A stretch of DNA of 64,000 nt from Colocasia esculenta (GCA_014218235.1 CM024766.1:68933207-68997206); one strand, 5' to 3'; counted from the stretch's first letter, positions 32,266 to 46,163 are shown. A program made the numbers and translations. The notes: generated by a model not told the origin, from the letters alone.

Positions 32266-35200
32266 TGTAACGTCGCACATTTTTTGGATCCCCGTGGATC
32301 TAGGTTTAGCGGGTTTGGTGGCCAATGTGCGGCCCATTAGCTTGTGTCAGGTGTTCGCGCGAGTTGTGAGGCTCGTGGGCAGATTGGCCCAAAGTGCTCA
32401 CAAGTCTTGTGGCTGTGAACACGATGGAGGCTTGCGCGCGATCTGAACGTGACGGCCTTGGGGTCGCGTTCCTGTTACCACTGTTTGGTGGATGTCGTCT
32501 GCATGGCTGCACGTGTCATTAGCTGGGCAGTCAGCTGACGTCGGCCTTGGGAAGGTGACGGTCACCTAGGTACGATCAGGTCGCGACAAGGTGTACGTCG
32601 CGATCCCAACCGTGTGTGTTTTAAAGGAGTTTTGGCCGGACAGAGCTGGGGAAGCTCTGCTCGGCCAGGAGGGGAGTCTGCTGTGGGCTCTCTAGAATTG
32701 GCTTGTTGGGGTCGTGTTCGGCGTGTTCTCGCCGCGAGGATGTCGTGCGGAGCGGGGGAACGTCGAGAGTTCGTGTTCTTCACGGAGTAGGGAGATCCAC
32801 CTCGTTTTGATGTTCGGATCGTGTGTGTGGGTGGTGATTGTTTTTCAGTTTATAAACCTTAGATATCATGCTAGGGCCTTCATTAAGCATGAAAATGTGA
32901 ATTAAGTGTGTTTATAAGGTTTGTGGGGGGATCCGAAGATGGTTTCGGATTAGGGTTTGCGCCTGTGAAGGCGACAACCCGGCATTGCGACATGTTAGAG
33001 TGTCACGATCAGAAGGTGACGGACCCTTCTGACGCGACAAGGTCATAATAGCTTGTCGCGACAGGGTTTGGGGTTGCGACCTATCGGGGGGTCGCGATCT
33101 GATTGTGACTGAACCCTATGTCACGACCACAGCCGAGTGTGCTTGTGGCATTTATTTTAATGGTATGATTATCCGGTTATCCGTTAAGTATTGTGCATGG
33201 CTTCGGTTTGTGGTGCGTTGGCACTCATAGAGTGTGTTGCTCACAAGGTGAGCGTGTTTTCAAGTGGTTTGCATACTACTTGTGTAGTATGCGTGGTGTT
33301 TACGTGGTTTGGGTGTGTGCATGGCACATACTCTATTACAGTTTAATGTGTTGATTGTGATGATTTAGCAGTGAGGTTCCAGTGTGAACCTAGCCTCAGT
33401 CATGTGACATCTTTTACAGGTGGTTAAAGATGGTTTAGTTGGTATTTTTTGACTTAAATTAAAGATAGTGTATGATTAATATACATTGTGTTTACGTGGC
33501 TATGGAGGTCATGTGATGACCAATGATGGGCCGAGTTATTATTGGTTAATGTGATTCATATATGTGTTTGCGTAGGTTAGCTTGTGGGTCGCGAGTGACC
33601 AGGACAAGCTATTCCTCACATATATACTGTGGTTTGTAATAAAGATGGAACGTGTAAGTGTTGTGGTTTGTGTATTGCCGAGTGTGGTGGTCCGGCGCCT
33701 ATTCCGGAATGCCTCTCTAGTCGGGTACCCCAGGTTCTGTGTGAGCCAGGCACGTGTGTTTGTTGTGCTCGGGGTTTGTCCCGGTACTTGCGTGCTACCG
33801 TCGAGGTCTATGTCGTCTATCTTGGACACCCTCACTCCAGTGTTTGAGTTGTACATCCGTCTGAGGGAAAGACGACAGAGGGCAGCGACTTATGGTTGAG
33901 TTGGTTCTACGTTTGGTCGCTTGTAGCGCACTCGTGGTTGGGGGTACGGACACCAGTAGACGTATTGGGCCCTAGCTAGTCCTGTTCTAGTGCCTCACTT
34001 TAGGGAGCTCGGGCCTGAGTCCCTAAAGGTGCCAGGCATGGGCCTGCAGTGTGTGGGACTGCAGGTAGTGGTGGTGTTTGTTAGTCTCCGCAGTTAGTTG
34101 CTTGACTTGTGAGTTTGTGGAGCCGTAGCTGGACTGAGGGTCCGTGGCTACGAGACTGAGAGGTAGTTCTTATGTTGTGTTGTCCGGGTTGAATACTGGT
34201 TTGATCAGCCAGTAGTCCATTCTCGTGTGGCGGCGTCGTTCCTTTCCAACTCGTGCTTTACTACCGGTTGTGGATTTTGTGTTGTTACTCGTCGTTTGAG
34301 GTCTTTTTCAGTGAGGTGTGCCCTAGTGTTGGCACGGTTGTGGTTGTGGTTGGTGAGCGGAGACTCACTGGCTTATGGTGTGCCCTGTCGTTGGCACCGT
34401 TGTTTGACACTTCGTGGCGGTACCTCATGGTGGTAGGTACCTGTACCCTTTGTGGGTATTTGTTTCTCTTGGTACGCTGAGTACCAGTCTTGTTGCAGTG
34501 GAGTTGTGCTCCATGGAGGTCGTGTTGTAGGACCTTCCACTTGCTGTAATGTACCCTTGTAAGGGTAACTTTCCGTTGTATTAATATTTCGGGTAGGGTG
34601 GACTAGCTTCTGGTTAGCAGTCTTGTTACCCTTGTGCTTGAGATTTCAGTGTTGGTACCTAGGGATAGTAAATATCGGTACCCCTTGGGGGTTGGCTTTG
34701 TACTGTGGTACATTGTGTACTAACCTTTCAAGTGTTGCGATAAATCGGTGTTTTAGTGGAGGTCATGAGGTGTGACCTTCCAAACGTACTATGTACCTTG
34801 TTTAAGGTACGCTTCCGATTGTGGTCTCAATGTGTACTGGACTTGGCATGTTGATGCCAATTTGGTTACCCTGCGTGGGTAATTTGCTTGTGAGGCCTAC
34901 AGCTGAGGCAATGGTTTGCCTGTGAGACTTGGAGCCTGGGCAGTAGTCTGCCAGTAAGGCTTGAGGTTGAGGTATTCCCAGCGCTTGGGTGGACTAGTAG
35001 TGTTGTGCTAGTCCTGTTGTTCCCTTTTACCTTCCAAGGTTTACGTTAATTATTATGGTTATGTTAATTGTTAATTAACCCTAGTTAAAGTAAGTTGAAC
35101 GTGGTTTGACTATCTGTTTGGCCAGTGAGACCCTTTGAGGTTGAGGTCACTTCTGTTTAGTTGTTGTGGTTTTTGGGTGGCCCCTACTGAGCTTGTGACT

Positions 35201-35568
35201 TGTTGAGGCTCACTTCCCTACAGTTCTTTTCAGGACTTGCCATATGTTTGGCTTGCAGCGGCGTTGTGGCAGACTTGTACCACCAGCAATTGAGTTGTAG
35301 TTAGTGTTGTGTGAGTTTGTGCTCCCTTGGGGTATGCCCCATGTAGTTGTACTTTTAATTGGACATGTATTAATGTAGTGGGACAGTTGTACAATATGTG
35401 AACAGATATGAGCACATGTACTTTATTGTGTCTTATACTATTGTGGTTTGTCTTTTATACTCTTCCTGGACACGTGTGTGAGATATCCCTTGCGAGACTT
35501 CGGTCCGTTCGCGGGAGGCGGATCTAGATATGGAGCCTTATTAGGCATAAATATCTAGGGCCATTACA
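32266..35568 (+). repeat. 3' LTR of element B
   Basis: Starts TGTAACGTCGCACATTTT, ends AGGGCCATTACA. It matches the 5' LTR along its length with many single-base and short indels. It lacks the tandem duplication and has an extra block near 34634-34690 (GGTACCTAGGGATAGTAAAT). Confidence 0.88.
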
Positions 35569-35950
35569 GAACCTCTCTTAGAATCTCTTCAGTAGTTGAT
35601 ATGTTCCTTGATACCTTTCACTAATCGATACTAAAGCTCTTGAATAGTTTATTTCATTTGTTATCGATATGACATTTGACTCTCTTCTTTAACCGATATG
35701 ACTTTTCTACCGATTACTGACTATTTTCTTGCAATTGACTCTATTATATAATTGATGATGACCTTCTCTCTCACTAATTCTCATCCTCACTTTGCACCTC
35801 TTTCCTTTCGAGAGCTCTGAGAACCTAGCTTGAACTCTCTTCCCTCTCTCCACCTCTATATGCGATTCTTGGCTCAAATTGGAGCAGGTAGTTGAGGGGT
35901 GTTGTTCCTTGGACTCCTATAACTCAAAGATTCCAACGTTTTCATATTCC

Positions 35951-36836
35951 ATGGCTTCTAGAAGTAGTTCCCATAGAGTAATTCTTTACTACAGATCAAT
36001 ATCAAAGGTATCAGAAAGTCAAAGCCAAGATGTGCAAAAAACATGGTAGTTAGTCTAGCTGAGCTGTGCAAGAAAGGAATGTTGAAGCTGGTAAATGTAG
36101 TAGAGAAGGTGAAGTGGAGCCGCCTATGCACAATCTCAAAGCTCACATACACAGACATGGTGAAGGCCTTCTACGTATCTCTCCAAAAAGAAGAGGGAAA
36201 CAAGTCGGTATCCTTTATGAAGGGTAAGCACATTGAGATTACCCCTGGGTTATTGTCAATTTTATTTGGGTGCTCACCCGAAGGACACACCTATAGAGAT
36301 ATAAGAGATCAAAACCTTAAGGGTTTAGCATGATTGGGCTTGGATATCAGTTGAAGGAAGGAAAAATCGACATCAATCAATTGTCAGCATTCAACAAACT
36401 CCTCCATCTGATCCTAAGTCAGATTCTAGTACCCCAAGGAGCTAGCTTCTCCACATATACTAAGGGGACATAGATATCATGTTCTGGGCAGTACAAGGCC
36501 CGATGGTGAGCATGGCCTACTTTATGATCGAGAGAATGAAGGCAACAATAGCTCTAGTTCAAGACACAAAGAGTTGTATAACAATACAGTTACCTTACTT
36601 CCATATGCTCACACTGATATTCAGACATTTTGTTGTAGATTGGCAAGGGAGCTAGAGGAGAAAATGACCAGGGCAATCAGCACCACTTATCTAAAAAAGA
36701 GTGGTTTTCAATTCTTAGATGGTGCTTGGATAAAAGAGTCTATACGAGAGGGAGATTACAGTAGCACATGAAGCAGAGACTGCTCCAGTTGAAGAAGAAG
36801 GAGCACCACATGTTGAGGAATTTCCAGAAGTTCCTC
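35951..36836 (+). pseudogene. copia-2 envelope-like / plant-transposon-type ORF, 5' part
   Basis: After pol and a spacer, ATG at 35951 opens a Ser/Arg-rich start. Shifted frames then give KLTYTDMVKAFYVSLQKEEG, FMKGKHIEITPGLLSILFGC and, later, IDINQLSAFNKLLHLILSQI with MVSMAYFMIERM. This resembles the extra protein encoded after pol in SIRE-type copia elements, annotated in plants as envelope-like or putative plant transposon protein (family knowledge by eye). Frameshifts near 36330 and 36570 break it. It is cut at 36836 by the family-A gypsy element and continues at 56693. Its function in living elements is unsettled. Confidence 0.55.
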
Positions 36837-39643
36837 TGTAGCAACCTGATATTTTAAATAAATAAATAAATAAATAGAGAAATGAATTAAATAAAACTCA
36901 ATAAACATTAAAAAGTAATGGGCTTGATTTGATTAGCCCACACAAAGGCTATTGGGCCAAATTAGGAGTATGGGTTATGGAGCAAGAAGAAATACCCTTA
37001 AATTCATAACAAAAATGCATAGAAAATAGGAAAGGGCAAATTAGGGTTTTAAACCATGGCAATTAACCATGAATGGCAACCAAATTCGTGAGCCACCATA
37101 GCAAGCACCATCTAACGATAATCCTACTCCAATTGGGAGGAGAGATCTCCAAAACAAGGAAGGAAACCAGCCATGGCCGCACCCCACCTTTCCTAGTTGC
37201 AATAGGACTTGAATTAAACCCTAGACATATAAGTATTCGTCCTAAGACTAAAGGGGAAGGTTCACCAACATGTTGGGGTCATGGGAGACTGAGCTAGGGC
37301 ACCAGGAGCAGAGGAGAACGGCTGGAGAACCAAGCTCTTCCTCAACCGTGCTCTGCTACGACCTGTGCAACTGTCTAGTGTTAGATCTTCACAAAGGTAG
37401 GTATTCTCGAGCCAAAGAAGATTTAAACTCATGCCATCTTGTAGTACATCTTGTCTAGCTTTGTTTGCAAGTGATTTTCCTAATTTTCATCATGTATCCA
37501 TCAAGTTATAAGCGTTTTCCCATTAGCATGCAAGTCTGCATTGTTTATTGTTCATGCTAGTTTGCACGCCTAACGAGACCAAATTGATTCGGTCCAAAGG
37601 CATGGATCTCTTCTACTTGATGTCCCCTATGGTTTCATGTTCACCACTTTGTCCCAAGTGCCCTAGATTGTGCGTTATAAGCATTGCATGAAGATCGCTG
37701 CATGATTTCACTGTTTTCAGGTTGAACATTGAATTGCGACCGAGCCAGACGTCACGTTTCAATCGAATGGTATCGCGTCAGACATTCCCGTTGTGTTCAC
37801 TTGAAAGGCGACCGACCATGTCGTCGCAATTTGGCTAGGGTTTCCTTCGTACCGTGCATCAAACTATGTGCCCGTTGACTGTCAGAAAACTACTGAAACA
37901 CGACCACCAAGGTCGTCGCATTTTACCATTGTTTCTCGCCTCTAGGGAATCGTGCCTTTTGAATAGTTAGGGTTTGCATGAACACAACAGTCCTCGTCGT
38001 CGCGTTTCTGACCCGTCTGTTAAACACGACCATCATACCCGTCGTGATTTACCTATATTATTCCAGCAGCTAATATTGTGTTATTTAAATGATTATTTAG
38101 GCTTGTTAAGCATGTTTATACCCCGTAACACTGTGTAACGAACAGTAATCAACCGTGTTGACAAACTTTGATATATTTACATGTTTTTCTTAAATTTAAA
38201 AGCTATTGTGCACGACTATTACATGCTCTCATGATTTCATGCACATGCACACACCAAACGATTATCCTTGCCATAAAATCATGCAGAAAATACATGAATA
38301 AATTATCTAGTAAATTACTTCAATAATTGCACAACATTCACCCATGATAATAATGACATTGTCTCCATTTTCTCACATGGGTTGGAATACCGCTATCGCC
38401 GCTCCACTATTCTAGAATTCCTCCAGAACGTCGAGCAACTTGTTTTCTCTACACACTACTCTCTTGACAAGTTTGAACCTCTCTATTGGACATTCCGTTT
38501 TGCTAGACAAGGGACCTTTTGTTAAGACCTCTGTAAGACTTCGTACTCTGTGGATTCCCTCATGGAGATCGAGCTGGTTGTACCCTAACACCTATAACAC
38601 CCTTAGGGATCAACATGATCCAAACGGCTTTAGAAGTTTTCTCTTATCTTGAATCACGCCGGACCTCTGAACCTGTGCATAACATGGCCAGTGGAAGGTT
38701 AGTGAATTCCACCTGACCGCCAACACCAATCGCGCGTGTTGTGCAACTGTTACTATCGTCTGTTTAATCGACGTTTTGTGTGCAATGACCTATAGTTCTT
38801 ATCTATACTCTACTCGCTCATCTACTCACACTCTCTCTGTTATCTCGTCTATTCATCTAGTACTCTCATCTATTTCTTGGTACTCTCTACTGACCATTTT
38901 ACTGATTGTCTAAAGATAAACAATATAACTAATGCCTAGCAATATAAAAGGGCCCGGTCTGGTCCTGGGAGGTGCGCCCAAAAGTGCTATTTGCCCGCGG
39001 GAGTTAATTGACCAGAGTGTTTTGGCATTACACTCAAGTGCTATCTATCTCGACTATCTAAATGACAATTAAAATGCTATACTGTACTCGTTGTGCTATT
39101 GTTATACATTGTGCTATTTATGCTATGGCCATCCTGCTCTGTGCTATATTTGGAAACTTGTGCTATCTTGATTCATGTTATTGTGCTATCTCTTACATTA
39201 CTTGACTCTCTCGCTCTATCATGTAGTGATTCTACTTTTAAATACATTAATCATGTAAAGTTACCCGCACCATGAGATATAAATCTTACTGGGCAATGTC
39301 GCTCACCCTACGTTATTTGTCATTGTGTTCCCAGGTAAGGCTGAGGAGAATGAGTACACTCACGAGGATGGGGAGGACCAGGAGTGATCCATGAGTGCCA
39401 TGACGTCATTATGTTATCCTAGATGTCTTAGTTAGTCTTTTATTTCATTCTATGTATTAGAGTCAATTGGGCCCTATGTTATGGCTCTGCATTAAAGAAT
39501 GTAATAGATAGTAGTTGAATTATCAATGAAAAGTATTTGATTTCGTATTATTTAATTGCCCAATGGATTGATGTTATTCTACGCTCTATACTTGCTTACT
39601 TGCGACTGCCTCACGTTCCAATATTCCACGTCGAGGCGTGACA
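36837..39643 (+). repeat. 5' LTR of element A
   Basis: Starts TGTAGCAACCTGATATTTTA, ends TCGAGGCGTGACA. It carries an AAATAAATAAATAAAT run at the start, CGCGACC/GGTCGTCGCG modules at 37898-37920 and 38022-38050, pyrimidine-rich CTCATCTAT-type repeats at about 38810-38890, and a GTGCTAT array at about 39025-39200. Confidence 0.92.
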
Positions 39644-39649
39644 GTTTTA

Positions 39650-39661
39650 TGGTATCGGAGC
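39650..39661 (+). other. Primer binding site of element A
   Basis: TGGTATCGGAGC, one base different from the plant Met-tRNA-type site, six bases after the LTR end. Confidence 0.88.
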
Positions 39662-39865
39662 CTAGGATATCCTTACTAGGATAATTAAGTATAGGATATT
39701 CTAGGACGGACTGCCATGACACGTGTCTAAGTCAAATATCATACCTATGTGAGATTTGGGTAGAAACCAGGGTTAAGATCTAAAAGATAATCACACACGC
39801 ACAAATTAAACTCCACATCAATGTCTTAACAAAAGTTACTTATGTAGGAACTTAAGAAAACTAAG

Positions 39866-40800
39866 ATGATTGTTGAACATGCTTAAATGAGGGGCATGCA
39901 ACAAGCAATCCAAGAACTCACTCGTGCGCTTCTGCAAGCTGCACAAGGAGGAGGAGGAAACCGTGGTGCAGGCGAGCTGCATCGTAATTTTAGAAGCTTA
40001 AATCTGCCAAAGTTTTGTGGTACTACTGATCCGGATGAGGCCGAGCACTGGCTGAAGGAAACGGAAAGAATTTTTCGTGTCATGCAATGTGCAGCTGGGG
40101 ACAAGCTGCTACTAGCCACATTTCAACTGGAGAAGGATGCCCGCTCTTGGTGGGAGTCAGTAGAAGCAACCCGGGCGAATGGTCAATTCACCTGGAATGA
40201 ATTTAAAGAAGCTTTTAATTCCAAGTACTTCTTCGAGCGTATGCAAGAGAAGAAGGCTACAGAGTTTGCTACTTTTAAATAGAGGAGCCTATCTGTGGCT
40301 GAATATAAAGCACAGTTTTCAAGACTGGCAAGATATGCTGAACACTTAGTGAATACGGAGAAAATGAAGGCTAAGCGCTTCCTCAAGGGCCTTAAGCCTC
40401 AGTATATTACTCAACTGGCCCCTCTCGACATCCAGACATATGTCGAGATAGTGAAGAAAGCTCAACTATTATCTACAGACTTCACCGACCGTATCAAGGG
40501 GAAGTTTGTGAAGAAGGAATTGACACCCGGTCTGAGTACTGCTAAGCCAAATATTGGCAAGAAATGTCCTTTCAGCATTACAGAAGGACACAGTCAGGAA
40601 AAGAAGCCCAAGGTCTTCGTTCCAAACACTCCAGCGAAGAGCAATTACAAGCACTGTGACAAGCCAGGTCACACAGCTGATGAGTGGTGGAGGAAAGTCG
40701 GCGCATGTCTGCGCTGTGGTAGCCGCGAGCACTATATTCCCGAGTGCCCGCTACTGAAGGAAAATGAGAGGCACACTAATGTGCCTAAGAAACAGGGTAG
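39866..40800 (+). pseudogene. Element A gag
   Basis: The frame opens with ATG at 39866 (an upstream ATG at 39716 is followed by stops). TAA at 39884 and TAG at 40280 interrupt an otherwise continuous retrotransposon gag domain: LPKFCGTTDPDEAEHWLKE at about 40000-40060, WWESVEATRANGQFTWNEF at about 40150, and MKAKRFLKGLKP at about 40365. Two CCHC knuckles should follow. The first, HCDKPGHTADEW, has lost its first and last Cys. The second, CLRCGSREHYIPEC (40707-40748), is intact. Gag would form the particle and bind element RNA. The stop at 40280 lies where the family usually has Gln. Confidence 0.88.
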
Positions 40801-43800
40801 ACTGCAAGCCCTGCGAGATGAAGAACCCGCTGAGGAAGGTGGCGTGGTGGAAGGTACACTACAAGTTTTCTCTCTATCAGCATTTGTTTTATTTGAGACT
40901 AGAGCAACTCATTCATTCATATCTCAAAACTTTGTTGATACTCTGAATGTTAAACCTATATCTATGGGATGTGAATTCTCTGTCACAACACCACTGGGGG
41001 AGAAAGAGAAATTGAACAAATACTTTACATTTTCCAATGTAATGATCGGAGAACATAACCTAAAAGCCGACCTGGTATGTATACCCATGGAAGGCTATGG
41101 CATAATTCTGGGAGCCGACTGGTTGTCCACTTATGGGGCAAGTGTCGACTGTAAGAAAGGGAAAGTTACATTTAGTGAATTCCCTAAGTTGTCATTCACT
41201 GGGATTAGACATAAGAGATGGATGTCTCTAGTCTCTGCCATACAGGCCCACAACATGATAAGGAAAGGTTGCTTTACTTTCCTTGCAGCCGTAATAGTTG
41301 AAAAGAAGGGTTCTAAGATAGAAGACATACACATAGTCCAGGACTACCCTGATGTGTTCCCCAAAGATCTGCCAGGGATTCCTCTGGAACGTGATGTCAA
41401 TTTTGCTATTGAGTTAATCCCTGGAGCTGCATCGATGCTTGTGCTGGATGTCACCTGCTGAATTAAAGGAACTGAAGGCACAACTGATGGAGCTATTAGA
41501 GAAGGGGTTCATCAGACCAAGTACTTCCCCATGGGGAGCACCTGTGCTGTTCGTTAAAAAGAAAGATGGATCGATGAGGCTATGTATCGACTACTGACAA
41601 CTCAATCAGCTAACCATCAAGAACAAGTACCCATTACCTCAGGTCGATGAACTTTTCGACCAGATATCTGGAGCTCAATATTTCTCCAAGATTGACCTCT
41701 GATCTGGCTATCATCAAATGAGGATCAAGGATGATGATATTTTCAAAACGACTTTCAGGAGTAGGTATGGACACTATGAATTCATTGTTATACCTTTTGG
41801 TCTGACCAATGCTCCTGCAGCCTTTATGCAACTCATGAACAGCATATACCGACCATATCTTGATAAGTTCATGGTCATCTTCATTGATGACATCCTCATA
41901 TACTCCAAGACCAAAGAAGAACATGAAGAACATTTGAGGATAGCTCTGCAAGTCTTACGAGACAACAAATTATACGCAAAGCTGAGCAAGTGCAAATTCT
42001 GGCTCGAAGAAGTGTCTTTCTTGGGCCATGTTATCTCAAAGGACGACATCTCTGTTGATCCCTCCAATGTTGAAGCTGTGCTCAAATGGGAGAGACCAAC
42101 TAATGTCACTGAAATCAAAAGCTTCTTAGGACTGGCTGGCTACTACAGGCGGTTCATAAAGGACTTCTCCAAGATCGCCGTTCCTCTCACGCGTCTTACC
42201 CAAAAGGAGAATCCCTACTCATGAAGTAAGAGTGTGAGAAGAGTTTTCAAACTCTAAAAGAATGTCTGACCTCAGCTCTTGTTCTCGCTCTTCCAATAAA
42301 GGGAGAAGGTTTCTCTGTCTATACTGACGCCTCAAGAATTGGGCTAGGTTGTGTACTGATGCAGAAGGAGAAATTCATTGCCTATTCTTCAAGACAACTG
42401 AAGACGCATGAAGTCAACTACCTTGTGCATGATCTAGAGTTGGTTGTCATGGTCTTCGCATTAAAAATCTGGAGACATTATTTATATGGTGAGCAATTCA
42501 CGATCTATTCAGACCATAAAAGTCTGAAGTATTTATTCTCACAGAAAGAACTTAACATGAGGTAGAGAAGATGGCTTGAATACCTAAAGGATTTTGATTT
42601 CAACATCCAGTACCATTTAGGCAAGGGACATGATGTGGCTGATGCTCTTAGTAGAAAGCCGATGGCATCTTTATCGAGTATAGTTCTTGACAAAATGCAA
42701 CTACTAGAACAATTCGCAAGGTTAGACTTGAATATTGAACATAGGGATGATTGAGTCTTGGTTGCCAATATCAAGATTCAATCTGACATGCTGGAAGAGA
42801 TCAAAGCACAACAGGACAACGATCCATTCTTGGTTCGTATCAAAGAAACCTTAGCTGAGAAACCGAACTTTGCTATGACCGAGGATGGAAGGCTTGTATT
42901 CCAAGGAAGAACATGTATCCCAGACAATGAAGAACTGAAGAAGAAGTTAATGGATGAAGCTCACTAGACGAAGTATACTCTTCATCCTGGAGGTACCAAA
43001 ATGTACCAAGACATGAAAAGAACATTTTAGTGGCCGAACATGAAGAGAGAGAGGTTGCCGAGCATGCTGCTCATTGCCTTACTTGCCAACAGGTAAAGGC
43101 AGAACATAGGCGCCCTGCTGGCGTGCTGAGACCATTAGATATTCCGGAGTGGAAATGGGAAAGTACTAGCATGGACTTCATCATGGGTTTACCCAAGACT
43201 CGTGGTGGACTCGACGCCATATGGGTCATTGTCAACTGACTAACCAAATCCGCACACTTCCTACCTATAAAGAGCAAGTGGTCTGTAGAGGTATTAGCTG
43301 CTTTATATGTCAAAGTGATCGTGAGACTACATGGAGTTCCATCATCCATTGTCTCGGATCAAGATCTGAGATTCACGTCTCATTTTTGGAAGGGACTACA
43401 AACTACACTTGGTACTAAGCTAAATTTTAGTACCGCATTTCATCCGCAGACTGATGGGCAGATTGAGAGAACTAATCAGATAGTAGAAGATATGTTAAGA
43501 GCTTGCACCATAGATTTTTAAGGCTACTGGAATGAGCATTTATCCATGATTGAGTTCGCCTATAATAATAGTTACCAGATGAGTATTAAAATGGCACCAT
43601 TCGAAGCACTTTATGGCAGAAACTATAGATCTCTTGCATGCTAGAATGAAGTTGGGGAATAGTAATAGCTAGGCTCGGACATGGTACAAAACACCACCAG
43701 GGATATATATGTGATTCGAGATCGGCTCAAGATTGCTCAGTCTAGACAGAAGAGTTATGCTGACAAGAGGAGGCGAGATTTAGAATTTCAAGTGGGAGAC

Positions 43801-44210
43801 CATGTACTCTTAAAGGTATCTCCTACCCGTGGCATCCAAAGATTTGGTGTTTAAGGAAAGCTCAATCCTAGATTCATCGATCCTTTTGAAGTGCTCGAAA
43901 GGGTTGGTGAGGTTGCTTATCGGCTGGCATTGCCTCTGAACATAGCATTCATACACAATGTGTTCCACGTCTCTATACTCAGAAAATATGTGTACGATCC
44001 TACTCATGTCATTCGCCATGAGAAGTTGGTGCCGAACAAGGACATGACATATGAAGAGAAGCCAATCAAGATATTGGAATGAAAGGTACAACAACTCAAG
44101 AACCGTCCCATTCATGTAGTTAAGGTTATGTGGAATAACCGTGAAGTGAAAGAAGCCACATGGGAATCTGAAGGAGTCATCAGGTGAAACTACCCCGACC
44201 TTTTTGGTAA
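40801..44210 (+). pseudogene. Element A pol (PR-RT-RNase H-IN-chromodomain)
   Basis: The protease active site reads FETRATHSF instead of a D-S/T-G triad, so it is dead. GADWLSTYGASVDC follows. A frameshift near 41445 moves RT into another frame: FVKKKDGSMRLCIDY, FGLTNAPAAF and the catalytic FIDDILIYS at about 41880-41905. RNase H shows YTDASRIGLGCVLMQ and VADALSRKP. Integrase has CLTCQQVKAEH, MDFIMGLP, SDQDLRFTS and TDGQIERTNQ, so its catalytic acids remain. A group-II chromodomain follows (KVMWNNREVKEATWES). Stops are of mixed kinds: TGA at Arg-type positions near 41594, 41699 and 43238, and TAG near 42563, 42966 and 43028. It is fully inactive. Confidence 0.9.
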
Positions 44211-44258
44211 GACATTCTCTCTTTTATGGTCATATGAATTTGGGGACCAAATTCTTCT

Positions 44259-44271
44259 TAAGAGGGGAAGG
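44259..44271 (+). other. Polypurine tract of element A
   Basis: AAGAGGGGAAGGA ends one base before the 3' LTR start TGCAGCAATCCG. It is preceded by GGGGACCAAATTC, a decayed version of the CGAGGACGAAATTC word usual at this place in chromoviruses. Confidence 0.85.
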
Positions 44272-46163
44272 ATGCAGCAATCCGATATTTTAAATAAATA
44301 AATAAATAAATAGAGAAATGAATTAAATAAAACTCAATAAACATTAAAAAGTAATGGTCTTCATTTGATTAGCCCACACAAAGGCTATTGGGCCAAATTA
44401 GGAGTATGGGTTATGGAGCAAGAAGAAATACCCCTAAATTCGTAACAAAAATGTATAGAAAATAGGAAAGGGTAAATTATGGTTTTAAACCATGGCAATT
44501 AGCCATGAATGGCAACCAAATTTGTGACCCACCATAGCAAGCACCATCTAATAGTAATCCTACTCCAATTGGGAGGAGAGATCTCCAAAACAAGGAAGGA
44601 AATCAGCCATGGCCGCACCCCACCTTCCCCAGTTGCAATAGGACTTGAATTAAACCCTAGACATATAAGTATTCATCCTAAGACTAAAGGGGAAGGTTCA
44701 CCAACGTGTTGGGGTCGTGGGAGGCTGAGCTAGGGCACCAGGAGCAAAGGAGAATGGCTGGAGAACCAAGCTCTTCCTCAACTGTGCTCTGTTGCAACCT
44801 GTGCAACTGTCTGGTGTTAGATCTTCACAAAGGTAGGCATTCTCGGGCCAAAGAAGATTTAAACTCATGCCATCTTGTAGTAAATCTTGTTTAGCTTCGT
44901 TTGCAAGTGATTTGCCTAATTTTCATCATGTATCCATCAGGTTATAAGCGTTTTCCCATTAGCATGCAAGTCTATGTCATTTCTTGTTCATGCTAGTTTG
45001 TACGCCTAATGAGACCAAATTGATTCAGTCCAAAGCCATAGATCTCTTCTACTTGATGTCCCCTACAAGTTTCATGTTCACCACTTCGTCCCAAGTGCCC
45101 TAGATTGTGAGTTATAAGCGTTGCATGAAGATCACTGCATGATTTCACTATTTTCGGGTTGAACATTGAATCACGACCGAGCCAGACGTCGCGTTTTAAT
45201 CGACTGGTATCGCGTCGGACATTCCCGTTGCATTTACCTAAAATGTGACAGATCATGTTGTCATGATTTGGCAAGGGTTTCCTTCGTACCACGCATCAAA
45301 CTGTGTGCTCGTTGACTATCAGAAGACTACTAAAACACGACCACCAAGGTCGTCACATTTTACCATTGTTTCCCGCCTCTAGGGAATCGTGCCTTTCGAA
45401 TAGTTAGGGTTTGCATGAACACAACAGTCCTCGTCGTCGCGTTTCTGACCCGTCTGTTAAACGCGACCATCATACCCGTCGCGATTTACCTATATTATTC
45501 TAGCAGCTAATATTGTGTTATTTAAATGATTATTTAGGCTTGTTAAGCATGTTTATACCCCGTAACACTGTGTAACGAACAGTAATCAACCATGTTGACA
45601 AACATTGATATATTTACATGTTTTTCTTAAATTTAAAAGCTATTGTGCATTACTATTACATGCTCTCATGATTTCATGCACATGCACACACCAAACGATT
45701 ATCCTTGCCATAAAATCATGTAGAAAATACATGAATAAATTATCTAGTAAATTACTTCAATAATTGCACATCATTCACCCATGATAATAATGACATTGTC
45801 TCCATTTTCTCACGTGGGTTGGAATACCTCTATCGCCGCTCCACTGTTCTAGAATTCCTCCAGAACGTCGAGCAACTTGTTTTCTCTACACACTACTCTC
45901 TTGACAAGTTCGAACCTCTCTATTGGACATTCCGTTCTGCTAGACAAGGGACCTTTTGTTAAGACCTCTGTAAGACTCCGTACTCTGTGGATTCCCTCAT
46001 GGAGACCGAGCTGGTTGTACCCTAACACCTATAACACCCTTAGGGATCAACATGATCCAATGGCTTTAGAAGTTTTCTCTTATCTTGAATCACGCCGGAC
46101 CTCTGAACCTGTGCATAACATGGCCAGTGGAAGGTTAGTGAATTCCACCTGACCGACAACACC

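Larger units (their letters stand above)
26476..35568 (+). mobile_element. Non-autonomous long-LTR gypsy element, family B (LARD-like)
   Basis: Two long LTRs (26476-29910 and 32266-35568) flank a 2.35-kb interior with no gag or pol frame. The target duplication is AAACC (26471-26475) against GAACC (35569-35573). The primer binding site TGGTATCAGAGC (29913-29924) fits initiator Met-tRNA. The interior ends with GTCGAGGACGACATTCCTTTTAGG just before the 3' LTR, equivalent to the CGAGGACGAAAT motif before the 3' LTR of the family-C chromovirus. It therefore derives from that lineage but depends on proteins made elsewhere. Confidence 0.86.
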
